Origin: Sphagnum magellanicum
Taxonomy: Eukaryota > Streptophyta > Sphagnopsida > Sphagnales > Sphagnaceae
Reading direction: 5' to 3'
NCBI GenBank assembly: GCA_021904315.1
Contig: MU273448.1
Location: 1-64,000 of the forward strand
Length of the DNA stretch: 64,000 bases
The notes under the pieces were generated by a model. It saw only the letters and a list, made by a program, of their open reading frames with translations. It did no database searches and was not told the origin of the DNA. The position numbers were made by a program, and so were the translations under genes. Shown here in pieces: positions 25,955 to 39,360 of this stretch (its first letter is position 1; every line of letters starts with the position of its first letter).

Positions 25955-28001
25955 TATTCTCAATAGTCATGTGACCTTTTTTGTTGGCCCAAGTTTGAAC
26001 TTGTTCCCCAATTAATGTTTTTAGTTTTTTTTAACTTAATTCAACTTTCAATGATAAAAATAACTGAAAATTCAATCTCCATAAGTCTAAAAATTATAAA
26101 GTCAACTCGAAGAAATCCCAATCATCAAAGGCCTTCCAATATTACAAAGAGTTCACTTGAATTTGCTTCAAAAATTTTGTTTTGATTTTCTTGAATTTTC
26201 TTTGACAAAATGATTGAAAATTCAATAAATCCCACACCATAAGTCCAAACAACATGGAATCACCTTCATGCACCCCCTATTCACAAAGGGTTTTCCAACA
26301 ATACTAGTTGTGCAACGGGAGGCACTTGGTTTGAGCGATCTCAACATGACAAATAAAACAAACTACCTTTTTTAATAGATAGATTTTTCTATTGCCCTCT
26401 ATTTCACTTTATTTTCATTTGTCTATTAGTCATGTTGTGTAGCTCAATGTTTTTTTTTTTTTCCTATTTTGTGATGCCACCAAAAACTTGATCATGCACA
26501 AGAAGAATGAACCAAATTGATCTTATACACGAGATTTCCATAATTGTTTTCTTACAATTTGGAAAATTTAGGCCTTTTTCTTTTCATGCAAAATCCTTTA
26601 CATACATCAAAATGCCATTTTTTAGGCTCAAAAATGGTAGAATGTCAACCAGAATAAAATCATTATGGTTATGATAGGTTCATTTAAAAGTTATGTATCA
26701 TCGGATGGGTTTAGAAAACATTTGCCAACTTTGGGATTATAATGGCTTTAAAAAAAAGGTTTCATATCGGGTTTGACTCCCTAATCATTTGATCCTCTTT
26801 TTTGTGTGTAGCTCCTATTTATCAGTTAAACATAAAAAGGAGAAACTTTTCTATGTTAGAACTCTTTTTTTTCACCTTTTATTGGAGGAGTTAAAAAAAA
26901 TTGAGTTTCATTTGAAAGCTTCATTTTCCCTAACCTTGCCTTTCTTTATGTCAAATGGTTTGTGAGGAGGTCAAATCAAAACATGCCCAAATTGTTTAAT
27001 TAGGCTCTTTTCATGGGCCAAGTTGGTGTGCTTTGAGTGGTAAACATTATTGAATAGTAAAAAAACTTACAAGGAGAACCAGTGATTTTTTTCCACATTT
27101 TTCATGTGTCATATGCAAGCATCCTTGGAGGAATTTAACATTAAACGGGGGTAGGTCTCTACAACTTGTCCAAAAAGTTGAAACACTGCTATAAAAAAGG
27201 ACCCCATTTAGAACCCAAATAGAAATGTGGTGAATTTATTTGAAAAAGAAACTTCACTTTTGAAATTTTGATGATTTTTTCCTAGAATATGGGGAAAATG
27301 AAAAATAATATTCTTTTTATTTCTATTTTTGACATTTACGCAAAATTTCATGCCAAAAAAAGGTTGAGGAGAATGCATTCCTTTGTTATGACATGTAATT
27401 ATTATTATGCAATATTATTTAACATTCTATACCTAATCTTTTACACTAAGAAATATTATTTGGTATGGCATTCATGGGGCATATATACCAAGCTTTTCAA
27501 TATGTGTTCCATTACAAGCATGAATAATAAGAAACTTCCCAAGCTCACAAAAGGTTCCATGCAAATTTCACCAACAAACGGCGAGAATGAACCAAGTTCC
27601 CAATAATGCCCCATGAAGGATTTTACCGGGTTCATGTCCCACTTCTAAGCACAATGATTAACATGTTTCGAGTTTTTACTAGTTCACATTTTTTATATTT
27701 AAACTTTTTATTTAGGGTAAAAAGCACTTGGCAACAAGTGTGAGGTAGTGGGTAGGAGGGAACTAGTCTCATGAATTTGTCAATGATGAATTTTGCAAAA
27801 ACTTGTGTTTTCACTATAAAATGTGTTTTTATTGCAAAAATTACATCAAATTTTCAAAAACAAAAAACAAAAAACCAAAACATTGAACTAGTAGGAAAGG
27901 GGAGAGGGGTGGTATTTAATAGAAGAATATTATTCAAGACATTGTTAATACCCCATGTTGATTATAAATTTTAATTGAAACGAACATTGAGATCCTTCAT
28001 T

Positions 28002-28042
28002 TATATGTATATATATACACACACACACACATATATATACAT
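28002..28042. repeat. AT/AC microsatellite
   Basis: A run of TA repeats passes into seven AC dinucleotides (28017-28030) and back into TA repeats. It is a simple, probably variable-length locus inside the left segmental copy and is absent from the right copy. Confidence 0.9.
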
Positions 28043-30477
28043 TTTGTTTCACAAATATAAATGCCTAATCTCATGTATGGTCCCACATTTAGTTTTTTTA
28101 ATACACAAGCTTTGTTTCACTCTCAAAACTAGGTAGTCAATGTTAATATTCAATTTCTACCTATTGATACATGTATTGGGTAGGCTATATTATTGACAAG
28201 ATAATTTGGTCCAATAAAATGTAATCCATTAGGAGCTTCTAGCTTGATTCCTACCAATTTCATAATAATAAAAATTTAAAATGCATTATTAGAGGTGTTG
28301 GGTGTAATCATAGTTAAATGAATTAAAAACCATGTCTCATGACCGAAAAATTGTCAATTTTGTCAAACATATTTATGTAATGTCATTTTAATATCATCTT
28401 GATCAAAGAAATTTGTGTTAAATGATTTATATGAGTGTTGAAGATTTTTTTTAAAAATCATTTAATTTAATAAATTGAAATTTGGTTTTAGTAAAAGACT
28501 TTTGAACTTTAACATCAATTTTTTTAATAATAATAACACTATGTTAAAAAATCTTTTAATAAAAAAAATTTGATGGGAAAAATATTGAAATGATGATAAC
28601 CTATGATATGCATCCACATTCGAAAACACTCATAATTTAAAAATTGTGGTACTTGAAATTTTTAAAAATTCAAAACATAATTTTAGAATTTTCAACTTTG
28701 AAAAGTCATTTGTTAATGTAAATGGTTCATAGTATGTATGACATATGACAAAATTATGACTTATGATACAAAAAACTAAAGCTTAAAGTAGTTATCATAT
28801 TTTAACATGCTTTGAAATTTTGATCATTTTTCAAAACAAAACATAAAATATGATAGAATTTATACATTTTTAAAAATTCATATTTATTTATAAATAGTTA
28901 ACACAAATCATATAATTTATTGGGGCAATTGTAAGTATTTTTAAAAACATGTAGCCAAAATAATCCTTCAACAAATCCTTTCTATGAAAAAGTCAAAATG
29001 TCCATAAAAGGCCCATTTGTGGTTGAGTCCTTTGTTATAGTTGGATCATTTGATTGTGATTGCACCCTATTCAAAGGTTTATTGAAAATGAGATGCATCT
29101 AAAGCCATCCCAACAAGGAACATGTTAAGTATAATATAAACACATTTAGAAATCAAGTTCGTTATAATCATTATTCTTTCATGTCCACATTAGAAGTTAG
29201 TCACAATATTTATATTACAACACAAGGTTGATATATGGGTGAATGCACATTAAAGTGGCTCACTTTTTGTCCTTTTCTAGATTTTATACACAGTGTATTC
29301 TATTCAAATGCCACAAACACATTGTAAAATAATCAATTTGATAAAAATATTTATGAATTTAGATTGCCAACTTGAATAAGAATATTTATTGAGGGGTGAA
29401 ATTCAATAAACATACACTAATCATAGAGTAATGAACTTTAAAAATGAGCATATGGACTATGGTTTGGGTTTTGCATTAACACTCAAATGTATTTTTTGTT
29501 ATGATTTCATTTGAATATTTTTTAAGGGACTCAATATATGATACTTGATGAAAAAAAGAATATGGATTGAAAAAAGTTTTTTAAAAAAATTTAACCAACA
29601 AATAAATATGGACTTTTGAATGACCAAATTTGGACCTTATTTTCCTAAGTTCCTATTTTGGTTTTTTTTTATTGGATTGATGATTTTTTCCCCTTAACAT
29701 GTATGTCAAAGAATTGTCCAAATGGGCAGCCTTTCATATGGACTTTATTAGTTGATTAATCATCACATAAGGCCCATTCAAAATTGAATTTTAACTATTT
29801 TTTCCATTCTAATGTTAAAATATGAACTTTTGGGATTGGGACTCTTGTCACTTTTGAGCCACCCTAACTTGCATCTACCCATATTCATATGTTCAACACA
29901 TTATTTTCCACTATTTGTGCCCCTACCATTAGCCCAAAACAAAAATCATGACAAACAATTTTGGAAATAAAAGTTTTGTGTGGCTAATGAAAAGGTTCAA
30001 CATCTAATCATGAGACGTCAATTTTCTTTCTTTTGGGGGGGGAGGGGACAAATATATATATATATTTTGTTCCATGACATTCTAATGGGGTTCCCAAGTT
30101 GTTCCCCAATACATTCCCAATAACACCTTTGACTTATCCCATATAATTTGCCCCAAGTTCAATGCTCATGTATATAAAGTGAAAAGGTGGGCCATAGATA
30201 AGTGTGTTTTTTTCTATTTTGCAATTAAGGTCCAAAGAGGTGTTCCTATTCGCGAATGCCCAATGTTCCCAAAAAAATGATGATGGGCCAATCAATATGG
30301 CTCCTTCAAAAAATAAAACTTGTGATTTTACCCAAGAACTAAATAATATGAATCACACTTTGTACATAATTGTTAACAATGTTGGATTGTTTATTTAATG
30401 TATATGAATTTAGTTCAAACTAGTTTAATATTTATGCAAAAATTTAAAAAATAAGTAGCTTTTATGCATATGGAATT

Positions 30478-31140
30478 GAACAATCCTCAAGTGTGCCATT
30501 CTCTAACCCCTAAATGTTCTCTAGTGCAAACATACCCATTGAATAGTTGAGAAATCCCAATGGTGATTATTCATTTTATGATATCTCAGCTAGCACTCAA
30601 ATCAAACAATTTAATTATGTCTTTTTTTCTTAAAAAGTTCACAAACCATTGCATAGCAACCTTGCTTTTTACAACCAATGCATCTTTTGTAATAAGCAAA
30701 TTTGGTTTTGTCACTTGTTCTAGAATGTGGTTTCCTCTTTCAAGTCCTCCATGCATTCTTGGATCCAATTGGTAATCACTATGTTTTGTGCATCATAAAC
30801 CAATGCAAGTCCTATGCAAAGTTGAGTATCAAGTTACCCATTCTTCCTACAACATGGGCACCCACCTTTAAGAGGATTGCAACAATTGTAAATCCGACAA
30901 TTATTAAATGAACAATTTTGGGCCTATTTTTGTTTTTCACAAACCTAATATCATCACATTTGTGATCATCCACAAACATGAATGCCATTGATATGTTCAC
31001 ACAATAGCTAAACATATACCACTTCAACCCCCATCAACATATTAAAATTGATGAGTTGACATTGTTGTTTGGTTGCTTTAATGATGCAAAAAATACTACA
31101 TGCTAGTTGTCATCGGTGCAATTGTTAGCATTTGACAATC
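30478..31140 (-). pseudogene. Truncated Roco (TORNADO1-like) pseudogene fragment
   Basis: Minus-strand translations match the C-terminal part of the intact Roco protein at 41539-47205. One part (31027-30812) contains VGAHVVGRMGNL, against VAAHVVGGVGNL in the intact gene. The other (30768-30586) contains DPRMHGG and KVAMQWFVNFLRKKDIIKLF, against DPRIHGG and KVAMQWLVDFLRGKDIFKLF. The two parts lie in different frames, so the coding is broken. Only about the last 200 codons are represented. The LRR, Roc and COR parts are absent upstream (31140-33300). It belongs to the left segmental copy. Confidence 0.8.
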
Positions 31141-33300
31141 CTTGCATTTAGTGGGGGGTAAGAATAAGTAGAAAACCTAACATATGGTGTAGCTTGGCAT
31201 AATTGTTTGGTCACATTTTGGCCTACGCTTCCTCACCAAATTATTCAACCTAAATTCAACCTTTTTTTTTTAGTGCGAAATTTCACCAAAATGCAAAAAA
31301 TGAAAAATGAAAATGAAAATTTTGTTTCTATATTCCTTGTTTCTGAAATTTTTTTTGCCAAATTTTGAAAACATATTGAAAAAATGTTTGTTCAAAGTTT
31401 TTTTGAAAAATGTTAGTTCAATTGCGATTCATCCAAAATAGAGCCATCAAAGGCTTTAAATAGATGCTAAGCTAGTTCTTAAATCATGTGAGCCCAATTG
31501 ATTAGCTGTAAAAAACCAATACCCACCAACTTTCCAGGAAAGATGGATGTTATGTAATTAAAAAATAGTTTGTTATTGAGTTCCAATCCCCTAACTAACC
31601 ATGGTGGTTATATTTGTTGTTTTTTGTTATTAATTACTCCATTGCATCTTTTCCTAGTGAATATTTTCCAAATTTCAACTTGAAAAATATGATTTTGACT
31701 TATATTTTTAAAAAATCATGTGAAAAATGGCCCAAATTTGTGAAATTTTGAATTAAAAAAATTCCAAATGGCTAGAGTCTTATGATAATTTTTAAAAGGT
31801 AGCCATGAATATAGAATTTTTTTTTCCCTTACTTTCATATCTATCATGTAGCCAACTTTGGTTACATTATTTTATGGATGATCCGGTCAAAACCTATAAC
31901 TAAAAGCCAAAGGGATTATTTTGGAAAAATATTGCATGTTTTTTTTCCCCATAAGAACTTTTTCATGCAAATGAATTTTTTTGTAACTTGTTCTAAATGA
32001 TATTCAAGTGTTCCCCAATGCATCACATTTTTTTTGTTAGTCATTATTGAATAAATATGAAAATTTAAAAATGTGTAGATTCCTTATAGATTTGATGTTT
32101 CATTTTGAAAAATGATCAAAATTTTAAGTCATCCCCAAAAATTAAAATTTCACATTCATTAGTTTTATTATACTCTAAGCTATAACTTTTTCTCATACAT
32201 CACGTACATTATAACCCATTTATATGTGGTAAAGGACTCTTGAAGTTCTAAAATTTTGAAGCAATTTTGAAACATTGTTTGAATTTTTAGAGTTTTAGAG
32301 TTCCACATTTTAAAAAATATAAATATTTTTTGAATGTGGTTAATATATTCTTATCATCTATATTTTTTCAATGATTTTAAAAATATTATATGAGTCCTTT
32401 TGATAGTCCTTTGCAAATTTGACTCCATTTGATGTAATAGGTGTACATTTTCAAATGTTCTAAATTAAAACCAAATTTTAAAATTGGATCAAATTAAATT
32501 TTAAGTTCCTTGACATTCATATGAGAGAAAAATGACTAACTTGCCATGATTACTATGGTTTTAAATGGTAATAAAAAAATAAATGTTTGATTTTGACTAA
32601 TTATGTTTAACTTCTAAAACCATTTTTAGCTCCTAGTTACATGTTTTGACTTGATCATCATTTTGATCACATTGCAAAATCTTTGAAAAAAACCCTGACC
32701 TATCCCTAATAACTCAGAGTATGTCATTAATAGGTAGTAAAAACAATTTTGACCTATCCTTGTGTTTTATTGTGGCAAAATTTTGCAACCTAGCAAAATT
32801 CAAATTCAAAAAATGAAAAAGAAAAAGGATTTGTGATTTTTACAAATTATTTTCGATTTTTTTAAAAATAAAAATAATTAAATTAAGCACATCTAGATCT
32901 AAGCCTTCCTAGGTTGCCACTTGTTGTACCACACTTTTGTAAAAATGCTACAACCCACCTAAGAAAGTGGCCATTTAATGATAATTAATTGAGGGGATTT
33001 TCATTAGTGGACGTACTTGAGGAATTTGAAAAAAAAGGTCAATACCTATGCATTAAACATCTAATAATTACCCAATATGATAGTCCCTTGGTAGTTTCAA
33101 CATTAATTAAATTATTTGTAGAAATTTTGAAATTTTCAAAAAGTTTTTTTTTCAAAGAACATAGAAATTGTGGAGGAAAATAAAGAATCTATAAAAATAT
33201 TTAATATTGACATGGAACTTTCAAATTTAATTAATTTTTGAACAAACATATGTTAAGGGCTACTCTTATACTATAATACCATTTTCTTGTGATGTATATC
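31141..33300. other. AT-rich intergenic DNA; no gene seen
   Basis: No recognisable protein, RNA gene or terminal-repeat pair was found. The Roco similarity of the left segmental copy stops at about 31140, and nothing corresponding to the upstream exons follows. Confidence 0.4.
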
Positions 33301-34940
33301 TTCATATAACACCTATTGCTCACAAAATTGGTTATAAAGAGGAAACATGGTTGAGGTTAAACCACAATTCAAACATAATAAGCATCTAATGGATCATGTG
33401 TTAATGTGTGTTGGTTCATTCTAACCCAAATAACTTAGTTTGCATTTTTGCAAAGTTATCAGTGGTTTTACTAGGTTCAAATTAAAATATAAATAAATGC
33501 ATGTTTTAAGGCACATCTTGTTTTTTGGACAAATTTCAAACCTTATATGTGCATTGTGGGAATTCTCAAATTTTGTATCTTGAAGAACTTGTTTGACATA
33601 GTTGTCAATTTAATTATTTAGTGTAATATATTCCAAATTAATTAAATTGCTTGTGAATAAATTTTTTAAGAGATAGTTAGGGTTTTTTTTTTCCCACTCT
33701 ATGATATCAAAAATTTTGCAACTTTTTCAAAAAAGAAAAACATACATAGGATAATATATATATTTTAAATATTACATAGGATTATACCCCTTGTTGATGT
33801 TATCCTCCATATCTAAAGGTAGCTTTTCTTTATTAGATGAAGTAAGTAAGAATAATCTAATTTCATGTGAACAATAGATACACATGATGTTTAAATTATG
33901 CATTTTGATCTAAGGTCCATAAGATTCAATTCAGACCAAGATAACAAAATTGAAACCTGGTTTGGGTACTTCATACCTATTGTGATTCATATTAAGTAGT
34001 TCATGGGTGCTTTCATAATTTATTTATTTTTTGGAAAACCCTTATTCATTGGCCCATCATCAAATTTTTTGGAACATTGGGGCGTGATTCCTTTTGATGG
34101 GAGTACCTCTTTGGACCCCAATTGCAAAATAAAAATAGAAGTATTCCCCCATAGCCCACCTTTTCAATTTAAATACATGGGAGTTGAACTTTGGGCAAAT
34201 AATATGGAATAAAACCAAGGTGCTATTGGGAACATCTTGGGGAATATATTTGAGAATATTTTGGGAACATGATAAAAACACAAAATTGAGAACAAAGAAA
34301 AAAACAAAAAATTCCTCTCCCCTTCCCCCTTTCAAATAGAAAAGAACTAGACCATTCATGAATGCATGCTAAACGTTCCCATTGATTACATGATATTTTT
34401 CTAACTAAACATGTTCATCAACATTTTTTTGCCTTGGCTAATACCTTTTTTTAAGAACTAGGACACCTATTAATTTGGTTAGTCATTAGAATAGTCTTGT
34501 CTTTGAAGTTAAATTACATCTAAATTTTTTCTTGTGGCATTGAAGTATCATCTTTATTGACCTTTTAACATTACAAACGGTGGGTTTTTCACAATGGTAT
34601 GGTGTGGGTGCTAGTTCACCCATTTAAACCAATTTCCAAGTCATCAAGCTAGGATATATTATAAACATTTGACATGTAGGTATTCACTTTTAATTGGTCT
34701 TTTAATTATGCTATTTTTTTAATTGATATTTTTGTGATGCATTTCGCATTACTTTCTAGTTTTAATCATGTAGTCAATTGGTTTTTTATGTTTTATGATC
34801 AAATGGCATTTCACAAGCGTGAATTTGAACCCAATTCATTGACATTCAACCTTTCATGGCCAAGTAATGAAGTTTCAATGCCTATTGCATTAAACTGTTT
34901 TTTTTTTGGAATGAAAAATCATAAACGAAAGATGGTATGA
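33301..34940. repeat. Decayed copy of the X-type dispersed repeat
   Basis: Three blocks occur in the same order as at 60683-61700. The first is 'atattccaaattaattaaattgcttgtga' followed by 'ctctatgatatcaaaaatttt.gcaac' (33628-33720, against 60690-60780). The second is 'ggtgctattgggaacat.ttgggga' (34220, against 60850). The third is 'ggtg.tagttcaccca' through the 'tgcctattgcattaaa' end (34590-34930, against 61370-61680). A further stretch (34050-34250) is the inverse of parts of 30090-30300 and 41170-41390. No coding potential was recognised. Confidence 0.5.
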
Positions 34941-37830
34941 CAAAAGTGAATATTATGTGACAAATTTTTTCCTTTGTAATAAAAAAGTTCACAAATTTCT
35001 CCTAGATTTGTGTTTTGGGGAAAGTTCATTCCAATTTCTTTTAAGATTTAAGTTTTGATTAAAATTTTTTTTTTTTTGAAAAAGTGATTGAATATTCAAT
35101 AACTCCCACATCATAAGTCTAAGCAATATGAAATCACCTTTGTGCACCCCTACTCACCAAGGGTTTTCCAACAATTCCAATTGTGCAATGGGATGCATGA
35201 CTTGGTTTGGGGGATTTCAAGATGAAAGAAAAACAAATAACCTTTCTTAATGGATAGACCTTTATTTCATTTTATTTTCATGTCTCTATTAGTGATGGTG
35301 TTGAAATTTTGTGGCTCAATGTTATTTATCTTTTTTTCAATTTTGTGGACCTCCCAAAAGCTTGACCATCCACAAAAAGAATGAGCCAAATTTAACTTAT
35401 ACATGAAATATGAAAGTGAAAACATTTAAGCATCCTTTTACATTCATGGCTATTAATTATTGGATCCTTATAAAAAAAACTTGGTGATTTGGAATTTCTT
35501 TTCCTTATAATTTGGTAAATTTAGGCCTTTTTTTAAATCCAAATTCCTTTGCTCACATCAAAATGCCTTTTTTTACGCTTTAAATTGGTAAAAATTGGGC
35601 CACAATAAAAGCACTATGGTTACGATAAGTTCAGCTGAAAGTTATGTTATATCTGATAGGTGCAATTTTTTTTCCATGTTTTAGATTATAATGGCTTAAA
35701 AATAAAAAATTAATAGGTTTGACTATAGTACATGGGATGTGATTATCTATTCATTTGATCTTCTTTGTTGTGTGGAGTTCCTTTTTACTAGGTAAACATA
35801 AAGAGCTAAAACTTTTCTATGTAATAACTTTTTTTCTTCGCAATTCATGTGAGGAACTCAAAACAATTTTTTTGACTTTCACTTAAAAACTTCATTTTTC
35901 TTGACCATGTTCTTTTTATGTCAAATGGTTTGTGAGGAGTTCAAATCAAAAAGATCCTAGATTGTTCAATTAGGCTCTTTCATACAACAAGTTGGTGTGA
36001 TTTGCTTGAAAAAACATTATTGGTAGGAGCAAGGGAACTCACAAGAAGAACCAATGTTTTTTTCCAAATTAATCATGTGTCGTATGTGAGCATCCCTAAA
36101 GGAATTTAAAATGAAATGGGGGTATCGGGCTTTTACAAGCTATTCAAAAAGTTAAAAAGATGTTACTAAAAAAGGCCCCCTCTAAAACCCAAATAAAAAT
36201 GTGGTGAATGTTTTTGAAAAATAAAATTTATTTTTCAAAACTTGACAATTATTTCCTTATATATGAGGAATATGTGAAATAATATTCCTTTTATTTCTAT
36301 TTTGGACATTTGTGCAAAATTTCATGCTAAAAAAAGATTAAAGAGTACCGAGTCTCTCAAATTGAAAGATATCGTTTAGTATGGCATTCATGGGTGGCAT
36401 ATATGAAACTTTTCAACATGTGTTCCATTACAAGCATGATTAATACAAACTTATGAAACTTATGAAAGGTTCCATGTAAATCTCATTAACGAATGGATAA
36501 AGTGAACCATCACCTAATAATGTGAGGTAATGAGCAAGAAGGAATTAGTCTAATGAATTTTTCAAGGATGTATCTTGCCAAAACTTGTGTTTTCAATATA
36601 ATTTTTTTTTTAATTGGAAAAATTACATCAATTTTGCAAAAACAATTTGAGAAAAAACCAAAACTTTGAGTTAGTAGGAGTTAATAAGAACCTAGTAAAA
36701 AATGACCAATCATGGATGCCATGTTATTGACATAATAAAATATAAATCTCTAATCCCATTTTTGGTTTGACATCTAGTTCATATTTTAATACACAAACTT
36801 TATTTCATTCTCAAAGTAAGGCAACCAATGTTAGGGTGAAAGCACACTAAGCCCCCCTAAAATTGTAATCACACATATAATTTTTCTGCAATTAATTTCT
36901 TTGATAATGTATGGACATCATATCTTGGATTATTTTTGATTGTTTTAAATATATTTGATTAGCTTTAAACTTCATATAATTAATTATTTTGAAAAAATCA
37001 ATAAACATTAAAGAATTTGAATGTATGGAATATACTTGTGATAAAATAATACTTGTCATAGAGTTTGAAAATTTGAATATACATTTCAAAACTACAACTA
37101 TAAATGGCATTCTTTGAGGAATTTTTTAATGGTGTAGGATATTGATATACATCAATTAAATCTAGGAAAAAAATTCGAAATAAATTTTTTTGGGATGAAA
37201 TTCCATTTAAAAAATGTGTTTTTTTGCATTTGTTTAACAATGAATACATAGTAATATCTTATTTTAAGAAAAAATCACTACCATATGAAAAAGGAGGAGA
37301 TTTTTTAGATGGGCATTGCATTATTTTTTATATATCTTTTAATTTGGTAATGTTTCATGAATCATAAACATGAGACTACTATAATTCATGGTTTTTTCGA
37401 CTGGGTTTTTCACTCAAAAAATACCCAAAAGTGACAAGTGTAAAAAAAACCATTATGTCAATTTGGACAAATTGTTTTGTACATGTCGAACACGACTAGG
37501 GAAGCAAATTGGACCTTGTCATTTTGACTGGCGAAGTGACTAACAAAATGACTCACTATATGACTAGTTGATAGTGGACCATTTGATTAGGTCAATTGTA
37601 TCTTTAAATTAAAATTATTTTCTTGATTATTATTTTGAAAATTAATAGATATGTAGGTAGGTGATTAGGTAGGTAGTAAATATGTTTAGGTAAATCAAAA
37701 AACGACACTTAAGTAGGTAGGTGTTAAACTTAACCTACTTAACCCTACCTAACATAACCTATTCTAATTACTTTAATCTAACATACCTACCTTAGTCTTC
37801 TGAACATGTACATAAGTTGTAAGTATAAAG

Positions 37831-37889
37831 AATTGAACCCCAAATTTTCCCAATGATAAACCAAGTACATACTAATAGACTACACCATC
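37831..37889 (-). other. tRNA-like sequence (possible SINE head)
   Basis: On the minus strand a stretch reads GATGGTGTAGTCTATTAG, and about 30 bases later GGGGTTCAATTC. These resemble the A and B boxes of a polymerase III tRNA promoter at plausible spacing. The acceptor stem is not evident, so this is not a working tRNA. It could be a tRNA-derived SINE fragment inside the CACTA element, or chance. Confidence 0.25.
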
Positions 37890-37969
37890 AAAGGTGTTCA
37901 ACTTTTATCAAGTTTTTTATTTCACATGTTCATTTCATATCATTAAACATAATGTATAAACCTAGGTGA

Positions 37970-39360
37970 CAATTAGTGGCTAAACATAAATAATGGTTAA
38001 ACCTAATGGTTAAACTCAATAATGTAAAGTAATAGTTAAACCTATGGATAAACTTAGTGACTTAAAGTAATGGCTAAATTTAATGACTTAAACTATTGTC
38101 TGAATGTAATGACTAAACTTAGTAATTTAAAGTAATGGCTAAACCTAGTGGTTAAACTTAATGATTTAAAGTAATATTTAAACCTAATGGTTAAATTTAA
38201 TGACATAAAGTAATGGTAAACCTAATGGGTAAACTAAGTGACTTAAAGTAATGTTTAAACCTAATGGCTAAATTTAGTGACATAAAGTAATGGTAAACCT
38301 AGTGGTTAAACTTAGTGGTTTAAAGTAATGACTAAACCTAGTGGCTAAATTTAATGGCAAAATTTAATGGTTAAACTTAGTGACTTAAAGTAATGATTAA
38401 ATCTAATGAATAGACTTAGTGATTTGAAATAATGGTTAAATCTAATGCTTAAACTCAATGGTTTAAAGTAATGGCTAAACTTAATGGCTTAAAGTAATGA
38501 CTAAACTTAGTGATTTAAAATAATGGTTAAATCTAATGCTTAAACTCAATGATTTAAAGTAATGGTTAAATGTAATGGCTAAACTTAGTGACTTAAAATA
38601 ATGGTTAAATCTAATGTTTAAATTCAATGGTTTAAAGTAATGGTTAAACTTAATGGTTTAAAGTAATGATGAAACTTAGTAGCTATACTTAGTGGTTTAA
38701 ATTATTGGCTATTCATAATGGTTAAACTTGATGGTTTAAATTAATGGCTAAACCTAGTCGCTGAACTTAATGATTTTAACTATTGGCTAAACTTAGTGAT
38801 TAAATTCAATGACTAAATTTAATGATTTAAAATAATGGCTAAATTTAGTGACTAAACATAGTGATTTAAAGTAATGGTTAAATTTAGTGGCTAAATTCAG
38901 TGATTTAAAAAGAATGGTCAAATTTAGTCGCTAAATTAAGTGCCTTAAAGTATTGACTACATTTAATGGTTAAATTTAATGATTTATAGTATTGGCTAAA
39001 CCCAGTGTTTAAATTTAGTGATTTAAACTAATGGCTGAATGTAGTGATTTAACTAAAAAGTTAAACCTAATGGTTAAATTTAAAATAATTGTTAAACTTA
39101 AAGATGTTAATTAATAATTAAACATAATGGCTAAACATAGTGATTATACTTAATGGTTAAATTTAGGTTGTACCTTTGGCCAAACTTAAAGGTTCAACTT
39201 AGGCTAAATTTAGTGCCAAAATTTAATGGTTAAGCATAATGATTAAATTTAATGGTTAAATTTAAATTAAACCTAATGGTTGAAATTTGGCTAAACTTAA
39301 TAATTAAATCTAATGATTAAACATAGTGGTTAAACCTTATGGTTACACCTAATGGTAAAA
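37970..39360. repeat. Degenerate tandem array of TAATGGTTAAACTTAGTG units
   Basis: Units of about 18-22 bp built from 'taatggctaaac', 'ttagtgactaaa' and 'tttaaag' repeat imperfectly for about 1.4 kb, all in one orientation. The array fills most of the CACTA element at 37374-39951 and may be an expanded subterminal repeat. It encodes nothing recognisable. Confidence 0.85.

Larger units (their letters stand above)
26150..31140. repeat. Segmental duplication, left copy (partner 35025-42170)
   Basis: Long collinear similarity links this interval with 35025-42170. Shared landmarks include 'aagggttttccaacaat' (26288 and 35159), 'tcaaatggtttgtgaggag' (26951 and 35922), 'gcttgattcctaccaatttcataataataa' (28241) against 'tttgattcttgccatttaataataataa' (40320), the 'cccctaccatta' block (29920 and 40990), and the Roco 3' coding region (30545-31140 and 41605-42170). 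The right copy is longer because of transposon insertions. The copies are clearly diverged, so the event is old. The remainder of this copy holds no gene. Confidence 0.8.

Noticed and set aside
37970..39360. CRISPR-like array
   Set aside because: Units are degenerate and contiguous with no unique spacers of constant length, and the context is a plant nuclear transposon.
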